This document shows, piece after piece, positions 51,617-60,204 of a DNA stretch of 64,000 bases. This stretch comes from Salinicoccus carnicancri Crm (GTDB taxonomy: Bacteria > Bacillota > Bacilli > Staphylococcales > Salinicoccaceae). A model generated the notes under the pieces. The model saw nothing but the letters and a program-made list of their open reading frames with translations, was not told the DNA's origin and made no database searches. Each line of letters starts with the position of its first letter. The stretch's first letter is position 1. The DNA is taken from contig NZ_ANAM01000008.1 of assembly GCF_000330705.1 (NCBI RefSeq), forward strand, positions 806,001-870,000, read 5' to 3'. A program made the translations under genes and the position numbers.

Positions 51617-52304
51617 AATAATTGGCCAGCAGCACATCCTCAACACCCTTTAGATGGTCGTACATATACTTTGCAGCTGCTTCCGCATCTTCATTTTTTA
51701 TCGCTTCGAGAATGAGCTTGTGTTCATCATAGATTTTCTGGATGGATTTCTCCGTCTCATACAGCCATATACGCCTTGTTTCCTTCATGGTCCGGATCAT
51801 CGTCTCCGACACATCTTCGAGTAGGTTGGCGAGCAGCGGATTGCCGGTCGATACGGCGATTGCCATATGAAAATCGTAGTCGGCCTGTTCACCGAGTTCA
51901 TTGTTTTCCACTGCAGTCCACATCTTGCCGAGCGCTTCTTCCATTTTTTCATGGTGATGCGCTTCAGCTTTTTCACACGCCGCCCTCACACTGCCCACTT
52001 CTATGATCTTCCTCAGATCCAGAAGATTGGCGATATCCGCCTTTGTAATGATTTCGAAGTTCTGTTCAAAGCCTAAGGGCATCTGCTCATTGATGAAAGA
52101 GCCCTGTCCGTGCTTCACATGTATGACATCCAGTACTTTCAGACTGTTCAGCGCTTCCCGTATGGATGCCTGTGACACCTGGTACGATTCTGCCATTTTC
52201 GTAATTGCAGGCAGCTTGTCTCCGGGTTTCAGTTTTCCGGATCTGATTTCAGACAGTATGATATCCGCAATCTCTTCATATACTTTTTTCCTCGCCAGTG
52301 CCAC
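51615..52304 (-). CDS. lldR: LldR-type GntR/FCD regulator of lactate utilisation
   Basis: A 229-residue FadR-subfamily regulator. The winged helix reads VYEEIADIILSEIRSGKL, then LPAITKMAESYQVSQASIREALNSL. The FCD domain (about 80-225) has LLDLRKIIEVGSVRAAC and DYDFHMAIAVSTGNPLLANL, including its metal-ligand Asp and His. It is directly upstream of lctP-lqo and in the same direction, and the palindrome at 51516-51530 is its likely site. The start is GTG at 52304 with GGATGTGA upstream. L-lactate is the expected inducer, from family and context. Confidence 0.88.
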   Translation of the reverse strand: MALARKKVYEEIADIILSEIRSGKLKPGDKLPAITKMAESYQVSQASIREALNSLKVLDVIHVKHGQGSFINEQMPLGFEQNFEIITKADIANLLDLRKIIEVGSVRAACEKAEAHHHEKMEEALGKMWTAVENNELGEQADYDFHMAIAVSTGNPLLANLLEDVSETMIRTMKETRRIWLYETEKSIQKIYDEHKLILEAIKNEDAEAAAKYMYDHLKGVEDVLLANY

Positions 52305-52337
52305 TCAATCACATCCGTTATTGTTATTCTCATCTCA

Positions 52338-52343
52338 ATAATA
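52338..52343 (-). promoter_or_regulatory. Extended -10 candidate for lldR
   Basis: On the minus strand TGCTATTAT provides TGn plus TATTAT 33 bp before the gene; the -35 (TTGGAA at short spacing) is poor. Confidence 0.4.
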
Positions 52344-52471
52344 GCATATATCACCGGTTTCCAATCATGCTGAACATCATTTTCCCTCCATCACAATAAA
52401 GAATTTACACCCATCCGGAGCATGATTCATAATTTGCAACAAAAATATAATCATAATTATCTGAAAATACA

Positions 52472-52512
52472 TTGATTTCTGCGCTCAAAATTGTTAAGAT
52501 ATAAACAATTTT
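52472..52512 (+). promoter_or_regulatory. cstA promoter with overlapping inverted repeat
   Basis: TTGATT (52472-52477), a 17-bp spacer and TAAGAT (52495-52500). The inverted repeat AAAATTGTT (52487-52495) / AACAATTTT (52504-52512) spans the -10 and start point and is a candidate operator. Confidence 0.55.
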
Positions 52513-52532
52513 TAATTAAAGGAGGCATTCGG

Positions 52533-53972
52533 ATGCTAACACTTATTTTCGCAATCATACTGCTCATTGCAGGCTATATGGTATACGGAAAGATTATTGA
52601 GAAGATTTTTGTCATCGATGACAGCAACGGAACACCGGCTTATAAGAGCGGAGATGGTGTTGATTACATTCCAATGCATCCGGTAAAGGGCTGGCTGATC
52701 CAGCTGCTTAACATCGCAGGGCTCGGCCCGGTCTTTGGTGCGGTGGCGGGTGCGTTATATGGACCTGTCGCACTCATCTGGATCGTTTTTGGCTGTATTT
52801 TTGCCGGGGCGGTACACGATTATTTCTCAGGAATGCTGAGCATACGCAACAACGGTGCACAGTTCCCCGCCTTGGTGGAGAAATACCTCGGGAAAAGTGT
52901 CAAAGTCTTCGTCTATGTGGTTTCTTTGGTACTCATGATCCTGGTCGCCGCTGCATTCACTGCCGGTCCGGCTGAACTGATTGCACTTAAAACAGGCGGT
53001 GCCATTCCATTCGCAGCCGCTCTCATCATCATATTCGGTTATTTCGTCATCTCTGCAATACTGCCGATCAATAAGATCATCGGGAAGATCTATCCGGTCT
53101 TTGGCGCCATTCTTATCATCATGGCCGTCGCTGTACTGGCAGGTCTGCTCTTCTCAGAAACCAGGATACCCAACCTGACACTCTCAAACGCACATCCTGA
53201 AGAATTGCCTGTCTGGCCGCTGCTCATGATTACCATATCATGCGGTGCCATTTCCGGATTCCACTCAACACAGAGTCCGATCATTGCGAGGACCGTCAGA
53301 AAAGAGTCCGAGGGCAGAAAGGTCTTCTTCGGTGCGATGATTGCAGAAGGTGTCCTCGCCCTGATCTGGGCCACTGCCGGCATGACTTTCTTCGGCGGAA
53401 CCGGGGGGCTCGCCACAGCTCTCGCAAACGGGGGTCCGGCAGGCGTCGTGGACAGCATTTCCATCGGCTATCTCGGATCTATCGGTGCTCTGCTCGCATT
53501 TTTAGGCGCCGTCATCCTGCCGATAACTACGGGGGATACTGCGCTCCGCTCATCAAGGATGATTCTGACCGAAGCTGTAGGCGATTATGTTAAAGTGGGG
53601 GCAAGACCAAAACTCTTCATCATGACAATATGCGTCGGTGTCCCTGCATTCCTGCTCGCAACCATTGATTATATGTTCTTATGGAGATACCTTGGGTTCT
53701 CCAATCAGATGGTTGCCGCTACAATGCTCTGGGTCGCAACAGCCTATCTCATCAAAGAAGGGAAGTTCCATCTCATCTCAGGACTTCCTGCAATCTTCAT
53801 GACTGGAGCAGTCGGGGCCTACTTCTTCTATGCACCTGAGACATTGAATATGAACTATGAAATTTCCCTCACCCTGGGAATGATTCCCGTCGTCGTAACA
53901 ACCGTGCTCTATGCAAGAGCTGCATTCCGACAAAAATCAAGAAACCTGAAAGAGAACACCCAATTAGGATAA
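52533..53972 (+). CDS. cstA: Carbon starvation protein CstA family transporter
   Basis: A 479-residue polytopic membrane protein of the short, Gram-positive CstA type (the enterobacterial form is near 700). Matching blocks are [40 protein letters not shown] in parts, [19 protein letters not shown] and [17 protein letters not shown]. CstA proteins import pyruvate or peptides under carbon limitation. The start is ATG 52533 after AAAGGAGG; a longer frame begins inside the promoter. ilvE follows 19 bp downstream on the same strand, so the two are probably co-transcribed. Confidence 0.9.
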   Translation: MLTLIFAIILLIAGYMVYGKIIEKIFVIDDSNGTPAYKSGDGVDYIPMHPVKGWLIQLLNIAGLGPVFGAVAGALYGPVALIWIVFGCIFAGAVHDYFSGMLSIRNNGAQFPALVEKYLGKSVKVFVYVVSLVLMILVAAAFTAGPAELIALKTGGAIPFAAALIIIFGYFVISAILPINKIIGKIYPVFGAILIIMAVAVLAGLLFSETRIPNLTLSNAHPEELPVWPLLMITISCGAISGFHSTQSPIIARTVRKESEGRKVFFGAMIAEGVLALIWATAGMTFFGGTGGLATALANGGPAGVVDSISIGYLGSIGALLAFLGAVILPITTGDTALRSSRMILTEAVGDYVKVGARPKLFIMTICVGVPAFLLATIDYMFLWRYLGFSNQMVAATMLWVATAYLIKEGKFHLISGLPAIFMTGAVGAYFFYAPETLNMNYEISLTLGMIPVVVTTVLYARAAFRQKSRNLKENTQLG

Positions 53973-53991
53973 TAATCGAGGAGGAATTGCC

Positions 53992-55059
53992 ATGTCACAA
54001 ACACTGCAAATCGAAAGAGCCAATGAACTTAAGCACAAACCGGATGTTTCAACGGTACAATTCGGCACCGTCTTCACAGATTACATGTTCACAAACAGAT
54101 ATACACCTGAATACGGATGGTCCGGCGCCTCCATCGTCCCCTACCAGAACCTGCAGCTGTCACCGAGCGCCCAGGCCATCCATTACGGCCAGTCCGTATT
54201 CGAAGGCCTGAAAGCCTACAAACAGGGGGATGACATCCTTCTTTTCCGCCCCGATCAGAACTTCAAGCGGATGAACGAGTCACTGTCCCGCCTGTCCATG
54301 CCGGAAATCAATGAAGAGAATGCGCTGAATGCCCTGTACGAACTGCTCAAAGTGGAGCGTGACTGGGTGCCGGACGGCGAAGGACAGTCCCTCTATATCC
54401 GGCCGTTCGTTTTCGCCGATGAGCCGTTCCTCGGTGTAAGGCCGTCGGAAACGTATCAGTTCAACATCATCCTATCCCCTGTCGGCGGCTACTACGGTGC
54501 CACACAGCTCAACCCGACAAGCATCTATGTGGAAGATGATTTCGTCCGTTCCGTCCGCGGTGGCGTCGGTTTCGCCAAAGTGAGTGGCAACTATGCAGCC
54601 AGCCTGCTTGCACAGAAGAAGGCAAATGAGCTCGGCTATGAGCAGGTACTCTGGCTGGATGGTGTCGAGCAGAAATATGTCGAGGAAGTCGGCAGCATGA
54701 ACATCTTCTTCGTGAGGGACGGGGAACTGATCACACCGCAGCTGAACGGTTCCATCCTGCCCGGCATCACGCGGAAATCCATCATCGAACTTGCCAAGCA
54801 CAAAGGCTATACGGTAAAAGAGGAGAAAATCCACATCGATGATCTTGTGGAAGATATTCATGGCGGCAGGGTCACGGAAGTCTTCGGTGCAGGGACAGCG
54901 GCAGTCATCGCACCTGTCGGCAAGCTGAACATCCACGGCATCGACTATATCGTCAACGACAACCAGGTCGGCGAAGTGTCGCTTGACCTGTTCAACGACC
55001 TGACAGACATCCAGTATGGCAGAAAGGAAGATCCATTCGGCTGGGTCGTCAGACTGTAA
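53992..55059 (+). CDS. ilvE: Branched-chain amino acid aminotransferase
   Basis: A 355-residue class IV PLP aminotransferase. The cofactor lysine is Lys196 in [15 protein letters not shown]. Other family blocks are [41 protein letters not shown] and [16 protein letters not shown], with [15 protein letters not shown] near the C-terminus binding the cofactor phosphate. It interconverts Leu, Ile and Val with their 2-oxoacids using 2-oxoglutarate. The length and signature match the BCAT group of Bacillales. GAGGAGG precedes the ATG. It follows cstA closely and ends at a strong terminator. Confidence 0.95.
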   Translation: MSQTLQIERANELKHKPDVSTVQFGTVFTDYMFTNRYTPEYGWSGASIVPYQNLQLSPSAQAIHYGQSVFEGLKAYKQGDDILLFRPDQNFKRMNESLSRLSMPEINEENALNALYELLKVERDWVPDGEGQSLYIRPFVFADEPFLGVRPSETYQFNIILSPVGGYYGATQLNPTSIYVEDDFVRSVRGGVGFAKVSGNYAASLLAQKKANELGYEQVLWLDGVEQKYVEEVGSMNIFFVRDGELITPQLNGSILPGITRKSIIELAKHKGYTVKEEKIHIDDLVEDIHGGRVTEVFGAGTAAVIAPVGKLNIHGIDYIVNDNQVGEVSLDLFNDLTDIQYGRKEDPFGWVVRL

Positions 55060-55063
55060 AAGT

Positions 55064-55102
55064 AAAAATAACGCAGACAGTTAAACTGTCTGCGTTATTT
55101 TT
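55064..55102. terminator. Bidirectional terminator after ilvE
   Basis: AAAAATAACGCAGACAGTT and its full complement form an approximately 18-bp perfect stem with a tiny loop and flanking A/T runs, between converging genes. Confidence 0.9.
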
Positions 55103-55146
55103 ATGCCCCCACTGTTATTGTCCTTGAAATCGGGCAGAATGTATTC

Positions 55147-55893
55147 CTATTCCGTCACTTCAAACTCCACTCTTCCGATATTTTCATATTCCACGGTATA
55201 TTCACCCGCTTCAAGTTCGACCGGGATATTGAAGGTTCCCGCAGAGACGAACAGGCCGGCATTCAGCGTTCTGCTCCTTTCGGACAGTGCTCTGGCGAGC
55301 CACTTCACTGCTTTTGCAGGATGACCAAGCACTTCCGTGGACTGTCCTTCCTTGATGATTTCGCCGTCATGTGACAACGTTCCTCTGATGTCATCAAGGT
55401 CATCATATTCAAACTTCCGGGGTTCGCCGAAAATCACGGCACCGTTCACCGCCCCATCAGAAACGACTTCATAAAGGTCGATGTTCGGGAACCAGTCTTC
55501 ATATCGGCCGTCCGGAATTTCAGCCCCCGGCGCCACCCTGCATTTCCTCATGATATCGTCCACATTGTCTTCGGGAAACACGATTTCATCCACGATGAAT
55601 ACAAGTTCCATCTCAAGGAGCGGGATATTGAAGTCTTCGAGTGAGACCTTCTCCAGAATCGTGCGGTCCGTCATTGCACCGTACAGCGGCTGGTCACTCC
55701 TGAACAAATCCTGTGTTTCCCCGCTCGTCAGACTTATTTTATAGCCGCTCAGCACCTCTCCCGACTCTATTTTAAGGTCCAGCACCGCATCCTGGACCGA
55801 GTATGCTTCCTCCAGGTCAGTGACCCCGATGACTCCGCGCTTCAAAGGCTCATTTTTAGCATATGCATCATACAGTTTTTTTACAGCTGACAT
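55147..55893 (-). CDS. 2-keto-4-pentenoate hydratase / oxalocrotonate decarboxylase family protein
   Basis: A 248-residue member of the MhpD/DmpE/DmpH hydratase-decarboxylase family (FAH superfamily). Visible blocks are VLSGYKISLTSGETQDLF, PLYGAMTDRTIL, LEMELVFIVDE with the metal-binding acidic residues, APGAEIPDGRYEDW and the C-terminal VSAGTFNIPVELEAGEY. In aromatic meta-cleavage pathways it hydrates 2-oxopent-4-enoate, but no such pathway genes are in the window, so the physiological substrate is unclear. CGGAGG precedes ATG 55893. It is a single-gene unit bounded by terminators on both sides. Confidence 0.8.
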   Translation of the reverse strand: MSAVKKLYDAYAKNEPLKRGVIGVTDLEEAYSVQDAVLDLKIESGEVLSGYKISLTSGETQDLFRSDQPLYGAMTDRTILEKVSLEDFNIPLLEMELVFIVDEIVFPEDNVDDIMRKCRVAPGAEIPDGRYEDWFPNIDLYEVVSDGAVNGAVIFGEPRKFEYDDLDDIRGTLSHDGEIIKEGQSTEVLGHPAKAVKWLARALSERSRTLNAGLFVSAGTFNIPVELEAGEYTVEYENIGRVEFEVTE

Positions 55894-55947
55894 ATAAATA
55901 CCTCCGGGACATTTACTCTAAATATAACACAATTGTTTTGTCTGCAG

Positions 55948-55978
55948 AAAAACCCTCTCTGACAGAGAGGGTTTTTTT
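55948..55978 (-). terminator. Terminator after the cupin gene
   Basis: AAAAACCCTCTCT-GAC-AGAGAGGGTTTTT with T-runs, ending the TRAP-cupin operon. Confidence 0.88.
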
Positions 55979-55987
55979 TCGACCGTA

Positions 55988-56323
55988 TCAGAACACCACG
56001 GCGAGAAACTTCAGTTCCGTATCGCCGGTGTTCCTGATGCCATGTGACTGTCCTTTCGTTATCAGGCATAGTTCTCCGGCACCGACCGTCTTTACCGAGC
56101 CGTCGGCATCGGTGAATTCAGCGTCTCCCGACAGGATGTAGTACCCCTCCGAATCATTCTGATGACGGTGGTATCCGATGCTGGCACCTGTCGGGACTGT
56201 GACGACTGCGAAAAGGTGCAGCCCTTCGGCCACTCCCTTATCAAGCAGTGTGCTGATTGTGACCTCACCTTCACCGTCATGCAGTTCATTGTATCTGTCT
56301 GTTTCTTTCACATTAAGTATCAT
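55988..56323 (-). CDS. Cupin-domain protein at the end of the TRAP operon
   Basis: A 111-residue single-domain cupin. Motif 1 reads GASIGYHRHQNDSEGYYILSG in parts, giving the metal ligands His, His and Glu. Motif 2 is GQSHGIRNTGD, with the fourth ligand His. Small cupins of this kind act on sugar acids, as isomerases or epimerases, or as sensors; the activity cannot be set from sequence. ATG 56323 is chosen because AGAGGTG lies 6 bp upstream; a GTG at 56332 is less likely. It lies 12 bp after dctM in the same operon, suggesting action on the imported compound. Confidence 0.8.
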   Translation of the reverse strand: MILNVKETDRYNELHDGEGEVTISTLLDKGVAEGLHLFAVVTVPTGASIGYHRHQNDSEGYYILSGDAEFTDADGSVKTVGAGELCLITKGQSHGIRNTGDTELKFLAVVF

Positions 56324-56335
56324 TTCGAACACCTC

Positions 56336-57619
56336 TTATTTGAACAGTCCTGGCAGGAATGTGGAAATGGCCGGGAAGAATATGATAAGCAGCACCATGA
56401 TGGCCACGATGGCCAGGACATGGAGTACATAGGGCAGTGTTTCCTCTATCCCCATTTTCCTGTCGGTGATGCTGCAGCCTGCTATCAGGGAGAGCCCGAC
56501 CGGCGGTGTGATGTTCGCCAGGGCAAAGTTGATGATGAGCACCATGCCGAAATGGATCGGATCGATGCCGAATTCTGTAGCTATCGGCATGAATATCGGA
56601 CTGAGCAATATGATCAGTGACGTCACTTCGGTGAGTGTTCCCAGTATAAGCAGTATCAATGATACAATCAGCAGGAACATGAGCGGCGAATTTGCAAATC
56701 CAAGGAAGAAATCTGTGATCATCGCCGGGATGTGGTTGACAGTGAGCACGTATGTAAATGCATTTGCCGCAGAGATGATGATCAGTATGGTTGCTGATGT
56801 CACGGCCGAAGTGACCATGATATCCCTGTATTTCACGAAATCAAGTTCCCTGTAGATCATTGCCAGAACCAGACCGTATGCCACTGCAATGACAGCGGCC
56901 TCTGTTGCCGTAGCAAGCCCGCTGAATATACTGCCGATGATGAATACCGGAGTGAGGAGCGGGAAGAATGCCGCGCGCCCTGTTCTCCATATTTCCCTCC
57001 CCGTCACCTTCTCTGTTCTGATTTCCCCGTAACCTTCTCTTTTAGCCATGAATGCCACGTAGAGGCAGAGTGCTGCAGTCAGCAGTGTTCCGGGGATGAC
57101 GCCGGCGATAAACAGGCTGCCGATTGAAATGTTCGCTGTAATCCCCAGTATGACCATCGTAATGCTCGGCGGGATGATCAGTCCAAGCACCCCGGCCGGC
57201 CCCATTATACTGGCGATAAATGAATTGCTGTATTTCTCCTCCTGCAGCCTCGGCACCATCACCGAGCCCACAGCGTATGTTGTCGCCACTGTCGAGCCTG
57301 AAACCGCGCCGAATAATGCCGTAGTCACGACGGTGGTTATCGCCGTACCGCCGGCCAGCCTGCCGACCAGGGCACTGGAGAATGCCATCAGTCGCCTGGT
57401 CAGTCCCCCTTTGCCCATGATGTTTCCAGCAAGTATGAACAGCGGCAGTGCCAGATAGGAGAAGTTGTTGACGCCGGCAAACATCCGCTGCACCAGTATC
57501 TCAAGCGGTACGCCGCCCATGAGCAGCATCGCTATGGCAACGATGCCGATGACATAGCCTATCGGCATCCCCAGAAACAGCAGTCCGAAAAATACGACCA
57601 GTATCCCGAATATCATCAT
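56336..57619 (-). CDS. dctM: DctM-type TRAP transporter large permease
   Basis: A 427-residue, 12-helix large permease. Family motifs are LPLFILAGNIMGKGGLTRRLM, ALFGAVSGSTVATTYAVGSV, GLIIPPSITMVILG and NITPPVGLSLIAGCS in the second half. It transports a carboxylate with sodium. The start overlaps the dctQ stop by 4 nt (ATGA), with GGGGGAG before it. The substrate class is set by DctP; DctPQM systems carry C4 dicarboxylates, sialic acid or sugar acids. The linked cupin and FCD regulator make a sugar acid attractive but unproven. Confidence 0.92.
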   Translation of the reverse strand: MMIFGILVVFFGLLFLGMPIGYVIGIVAIAMLLMGGVPLEILVQRMFAGVNNFSYLALPLFILAGNIMGKGGLTRRLMAFSSALVGRLAGGTAITTVVTTALFGAVSGSTVATTYAVGSVMVPRLQEEKYSNSFIASIMGPAGVLGLIIPPSITMVILGITANISIGSLFIAGVIPGTLLTAALCLYVAFMAKREGYGEIRTEKVTGREIWRTGRAAFFPLLTPVFIIGSIFSGLATATEAAVIAVAYGLVLAMIYRELDFVKYRDIMVTSAVTSATILIIISAANAFTYVLTVNHIPAMITDFFLGFANSPLMFLLIVSLILLILGTLTEVTSLIILLSPIFMPIATEFGIDPIHFGMVLIINFALANITPPVGLSLIAGCSITDRKMGIEETLPYVLHVLAIVAIMVLLIIFFPAISTFLPGLFK

Positions 57620-58092
57620 ACCGCTCCCCCTCCTTCATCTTCCGTAGGAGATTTCTTCATGCCGCTCAGGATGAAATAAAGGGAGAACAGTCCACTGACA
57701 GGCAGTGCGAGATAGAAAATGCCCATCGGCAGCTGCAGTGCCGGCGACGATGATGACATGGAATCCGCCGCCAGTCTGAACCCGTACACAGTAAGAACCC
57801 CGTAAAACAGGGCGAGCAGTATATTGACGAACAGGTGGACGTACTTCCTTTTGTCCTTCCCGACTTTCCTTACAAAATAATTGACGGCAAGGTGCATCTT
57901 TTCATGTATTGCGAGACTGCTGCCAAGAAACGTCAGCCATACAATCAGCAGCCGGGCCAGCTCTTCTGTACCGGGCACGAAGATGTCCGATACCCTTGAA
58001 ATCACCTGCAGCAGGACAATCGCCGTAAGCAGAGTGATGGAGATGATACAAAGCCATGTCAATATGCTGACAAGCGTTTTTGTGAATTGCAT
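57616..58092 (-). CDS. dctQ: DctQ-type TRAP transporter small permease
   Basis: A 158-residue four-helix protein of the DctQ family. The typical segment VPGTEELARLLIVWLTFLGSSLAIHEK is present (quoted in parts: GTEELARLLIVWLTFLG, SLAIHEKMHLAV). The frame opens at 58158, but ATG 58092 after AAGGAGAA begins the first helix region and is chosen. It lies between dctP and dctM and overlaps dctM by 4 nt. It forms the small part of the membrane complex that receives the loaded binding protein. Confidence 0.9.
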   Translation of the reverse strand: MQFTKTLVSILTWLCIISITLLTAIVLLQVISRVSDIFVPGTEELARLLIVWLTFLGSSLAIHEKMHLAVNYFVRKVGKDKRKYVHLFVNILLALFYGVLTVYGFRLAADSMSSSSPALQLPMGIFYLALPVSGLFSLYFILSGMKKSPTEDEGGGAV

Positions 58093-58132
58093 ATGTAAGA
58101 TTCTCCTTATTGTAAAAGGAAGGGAAAAATGA

Positions 58133-59143
58133 TCATTCTTCCCAACCAGATGCATCATTATATATTCCCATTAATTCCTCTCCGAATACTTCCTGTTCCC
58201 ATTCTTCATAAATGGGCAGCATCTCTTCCCTGAATGCTTCAGTATCGACATTGTCGTTGATCTGTACCCCGTACTCTTCGAGTTCGGCCAGAAATTCCGC
58301 TTCAGCTGCATCATTTTCCTCTATCACTTTATCTGAGGCCTTCTCTGTTTCATCCAGTACGATCTGCCTGTCCGCTTCTGAAATCTGCTCCCAGGCATCC
58401 GTATCCACCGCAAGCATTACAGTGTTGTAGAAATGGCCGGTCAGGGATAGATAATCCTGGACTTCATAGAGTCTCGGAGCCACTATATTCGCAAGCGGAT
58501 TTTCCTGGGCATCAAGGGCGCCCTGTTGCAGTGCACCGTATACCTCACTGAAAGCCATCACAGTCGGCAGTGCCCCGAGCTGTTCGAAGGCGTCGACCCT
58601 GAGTGCCGTTTCAGCCACCCTGATCTTCATACCTTCCAGGTCTTCAGGCCTTTCAACCGGCTTTTTATTATTAGTAATATGACGGTTTCCCCACTCCATA
58701 TAGCCGATCTTGGTCATGCCTTCCTCTGCCATTATATCTGCCAGGTAGTCTCCGAATTCCCCCTTATACGCCTGTCTTGCATGATCCACATCCTGCCACA
58801 TGTAGGGCAGGTCTTCAATGGCCATCCTCAGGTCGAGGTACTGCATGGAACCCACCATGATCGCCCCGGCCTGCATGGAGCCGATCTGCATCTGTTCCAG
58901 CATTTCAGTTTCGGACCCCAGCTGTCCGTTGCCGTATATTTCGAACGCCACCCTTCCATCCGTCTTCTCCTCAATAACCCGGGCAAGTTCATCAATGTTA
59001 TCGGAAGCCGGAGTGCCGGGGGAAAGCGCATGTCCCAGCTGCAGTGTCACAGATTCCCGGCTCTCGGCCTGCTCTTCATTGCTGCATCCGTATAAAACGA
59101 TCATCAGAACCAGAAATACAGTCAGTGCCAAACATTTCTTCAT
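58133..59143 (-). CDS. dctP: DctP-type TRAP transporter substrate-binding lipoprotein
   Basis: A 336-residue solute-binding lipoprotein. The signal peptide MKKCLALTVFLVLMIVLYG ends at Cys20. The DctP signature is clear: LEGMKIRVAE, with the carboxylate-binding Arg, then TVMAFSEVYGALQQGALDAQENP, quoted in parts (FSEVYGALQQGALDAQENP). ATG 59143 is preferred because it begins the signal peptide; ATG 59161 is upstream and in frame. It is the first gene of dctPQM-cupin and is divergent from the FCD regulator across a 366-bp region with two identical GTATAC-rich sites. Confidence 0.93.
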   Translation of the reverse strand: MKKCLALTVFLVLMIVLYGCSNEEQAESRESVTLQLGHALSPGTPASDNIDELARVIEEKTDGRVAFEIYGNGQLGSETEMLEQMQIGSMQAGAIMVGSMQYLDLRMAIEDLPYMWQDVDHARQAYKGEFGDYLADIMAEEGMTKIGYMEWGNRHITNNKKPVERPEDLEGMKIRVAETALRVDAFEQLGALPTVMAFSEVYGALQQGALDAQENPLANIVAPRLYEVQDYLSLTGHFYNTVMLAVDTDAWEQISEADRQIVLDETEKASDKVIEENDAAEAEFLAELEEYGVQINDNVDTEAFREEMLPIYEEWEQEVFGEELMGIYNDASGWEE

Positions 59144-59280
59144 CAGATCCCAGCCCTCCATTTTCTCAAGAATATGTATATTTTATACAAAGAGGTTACA
59201 GCACACCTTTCTATTATGTTAATATAATTATAAATAAATATTAATAATTATGAATTACTATACGATTTATGGGGCATTTT

Positions 59281-59295
59281 ATGTATACTGTATAC
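59281..59295. promoter_or_regulatory. Operator candidate 1 (GTATAC tandem)
   Basis: ATGTATACTGTATAC consists of two palindromic GTATAC hexamers separated by T. It is repeated exactly at 59421-59435. It lies on the dctP side. Confidence 0.6.
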
Positions 59296-59420
59296 CAAAG
59301 ACTACAGTAACAGTTTTCAATCGTCAATGAATTATTAGAAAAATGGGATAAATCTGATTTAACCATGAATCTCTTGGTATATCGTTTGATTTTTGGAATT
59401 TTCAGTTTTATACTCACTCT

Positions 59421-59435
59421 ATGTATACTGTATAC
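59421..59435. promoter_or_regulatory. Operator candidate 2 (GTATAC tandem)
   Basis: Identical 15-mer to 59281-59295, 75 bp before the FCD regulator gene, so it could serve autoregulation and, with site 1, DNA looping. Confidence 0.6.
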
Positions 59436-59509
59436 AGGAAATTTGGAGCGTTTCTTAGCGCGGTAGAAATCATGATTGCCGTCTTTTGAACAGAACGGAG
59501 GTGATTTTA

Positions 59510-60169
59510 ATGATGCGGAAAATACCAAAAAGTACAAGCCTGTCAGATCAGGCATATGAGATTCTGAAAGAATCCATACTGCTTGGAGAACTGAAAGGCG
59601 GTGACCCTCTTCCTGAAGAGAAATATTCGAAACAGCTGGGCATCAGCCGGACACCTTTCAGGGATACGCTTGCCCGGCTTGCTTCCGAAGGACTCATCAT
59701 CCAGAAGACGGGGGCGCCGGCGGTCGTGGCTACATTTACCAGGGAAATGTCTCTTGAACACATGGAACTGAGGAATCTTCTCGAAGTGTACAATATGGAA
59801 AAAGTGATCACGAAGATGGATGAGACACTGATAGGCCGGCTGAAAAGGAATCTGGAAATGCAGAAAAAGGCGATTGATGACAACCGTTATGCAGAATTCA
59901 TGAAGCATGACAAGGAATTCCACCTGGCTTTGACAACTCCAAATATGAATTCCGAGCTCAGGAGAATGGTTGAAAAGCTCAATGCCGACCTCAGCCGGGC
60001 TTTCCTGATCCTGTCCAGGACAGTGGAGCAGAGTGCGGCTGAGGCCTATCAGGAGCACTGTGAAATTGTGTATGCCATCGAAAGAAAGGATGCTTCCGCA
60101 TCCAGGGATAAGATGGTAGTGCATCTGAACAACGTGGAAAAACGCTTCCTGCAGTATTATCAAGGATAG
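59510..60169 (+). CDS. GntR-family regulator, FCD subgroup, divergent from dctPQM
   Basis: A 219-residue regulator. The winged helix reads LSDQAYEILKESILLGEL, then LPEEKYSKQLGISRTPFRDTLARL. The FCD domain (about 80-215) has LEHMELRNLLEVYNMEKVI and KHDKEFHLALTTPNMNSEL with the usual Asp and His ligands. ATG 59510 follows GGAGGTGA. It is divergent from dctPQM-cupin and heads a run with the rocB-like gene 35 bp downstream. The duplicated GTATAC site in the intergenic region is its probable target, so it may link both units. Confidence 0.88.
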   Translation: MMRKIPKSTSLSDQAYEILKESILLGELKGGDPLPEEKYSKQLGISRTPFRDTLARLASEGLIIQKTGAPAVVATFTREMSLEHMELRNLLEVYNMEKVITKMDETLIGRLKRNLEMQKKAIDDNRYAEFMKHDKEFHLALTTPNMNSELRRMVEKLNADLSRAFLILSRTVEQSAAEAYQEHCEIVYAIERKDASASRDKMVVHLNNVEKRFLQYYQG

Positions 60170-60204
60170 AAACGATAGATTCATCAAAGGGGAGATTTTT
60201 TATC

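Larger units (their letters stand above)
59144..59509. other. Divergent regulatory region between dctP and the FCD regulator gene
   Basis: This 366-bp A/T-rich stretch has no gene I can support. It contains two identical 15-bp operator-like sites 140 bp apart (59281 and 59421). Several A/T-rich hexamers could serve as promoters for either direction, but none pairs convincingly with a -35 box. Confidence 0.6.

Noticed and set aside
52487-52512. Rho-independent terminator upstream of cstA
   Set aside because: No gene on the plus strand ends nearby, and the stem is A/T only. It overlaps a promoter, so an operator is more likely.
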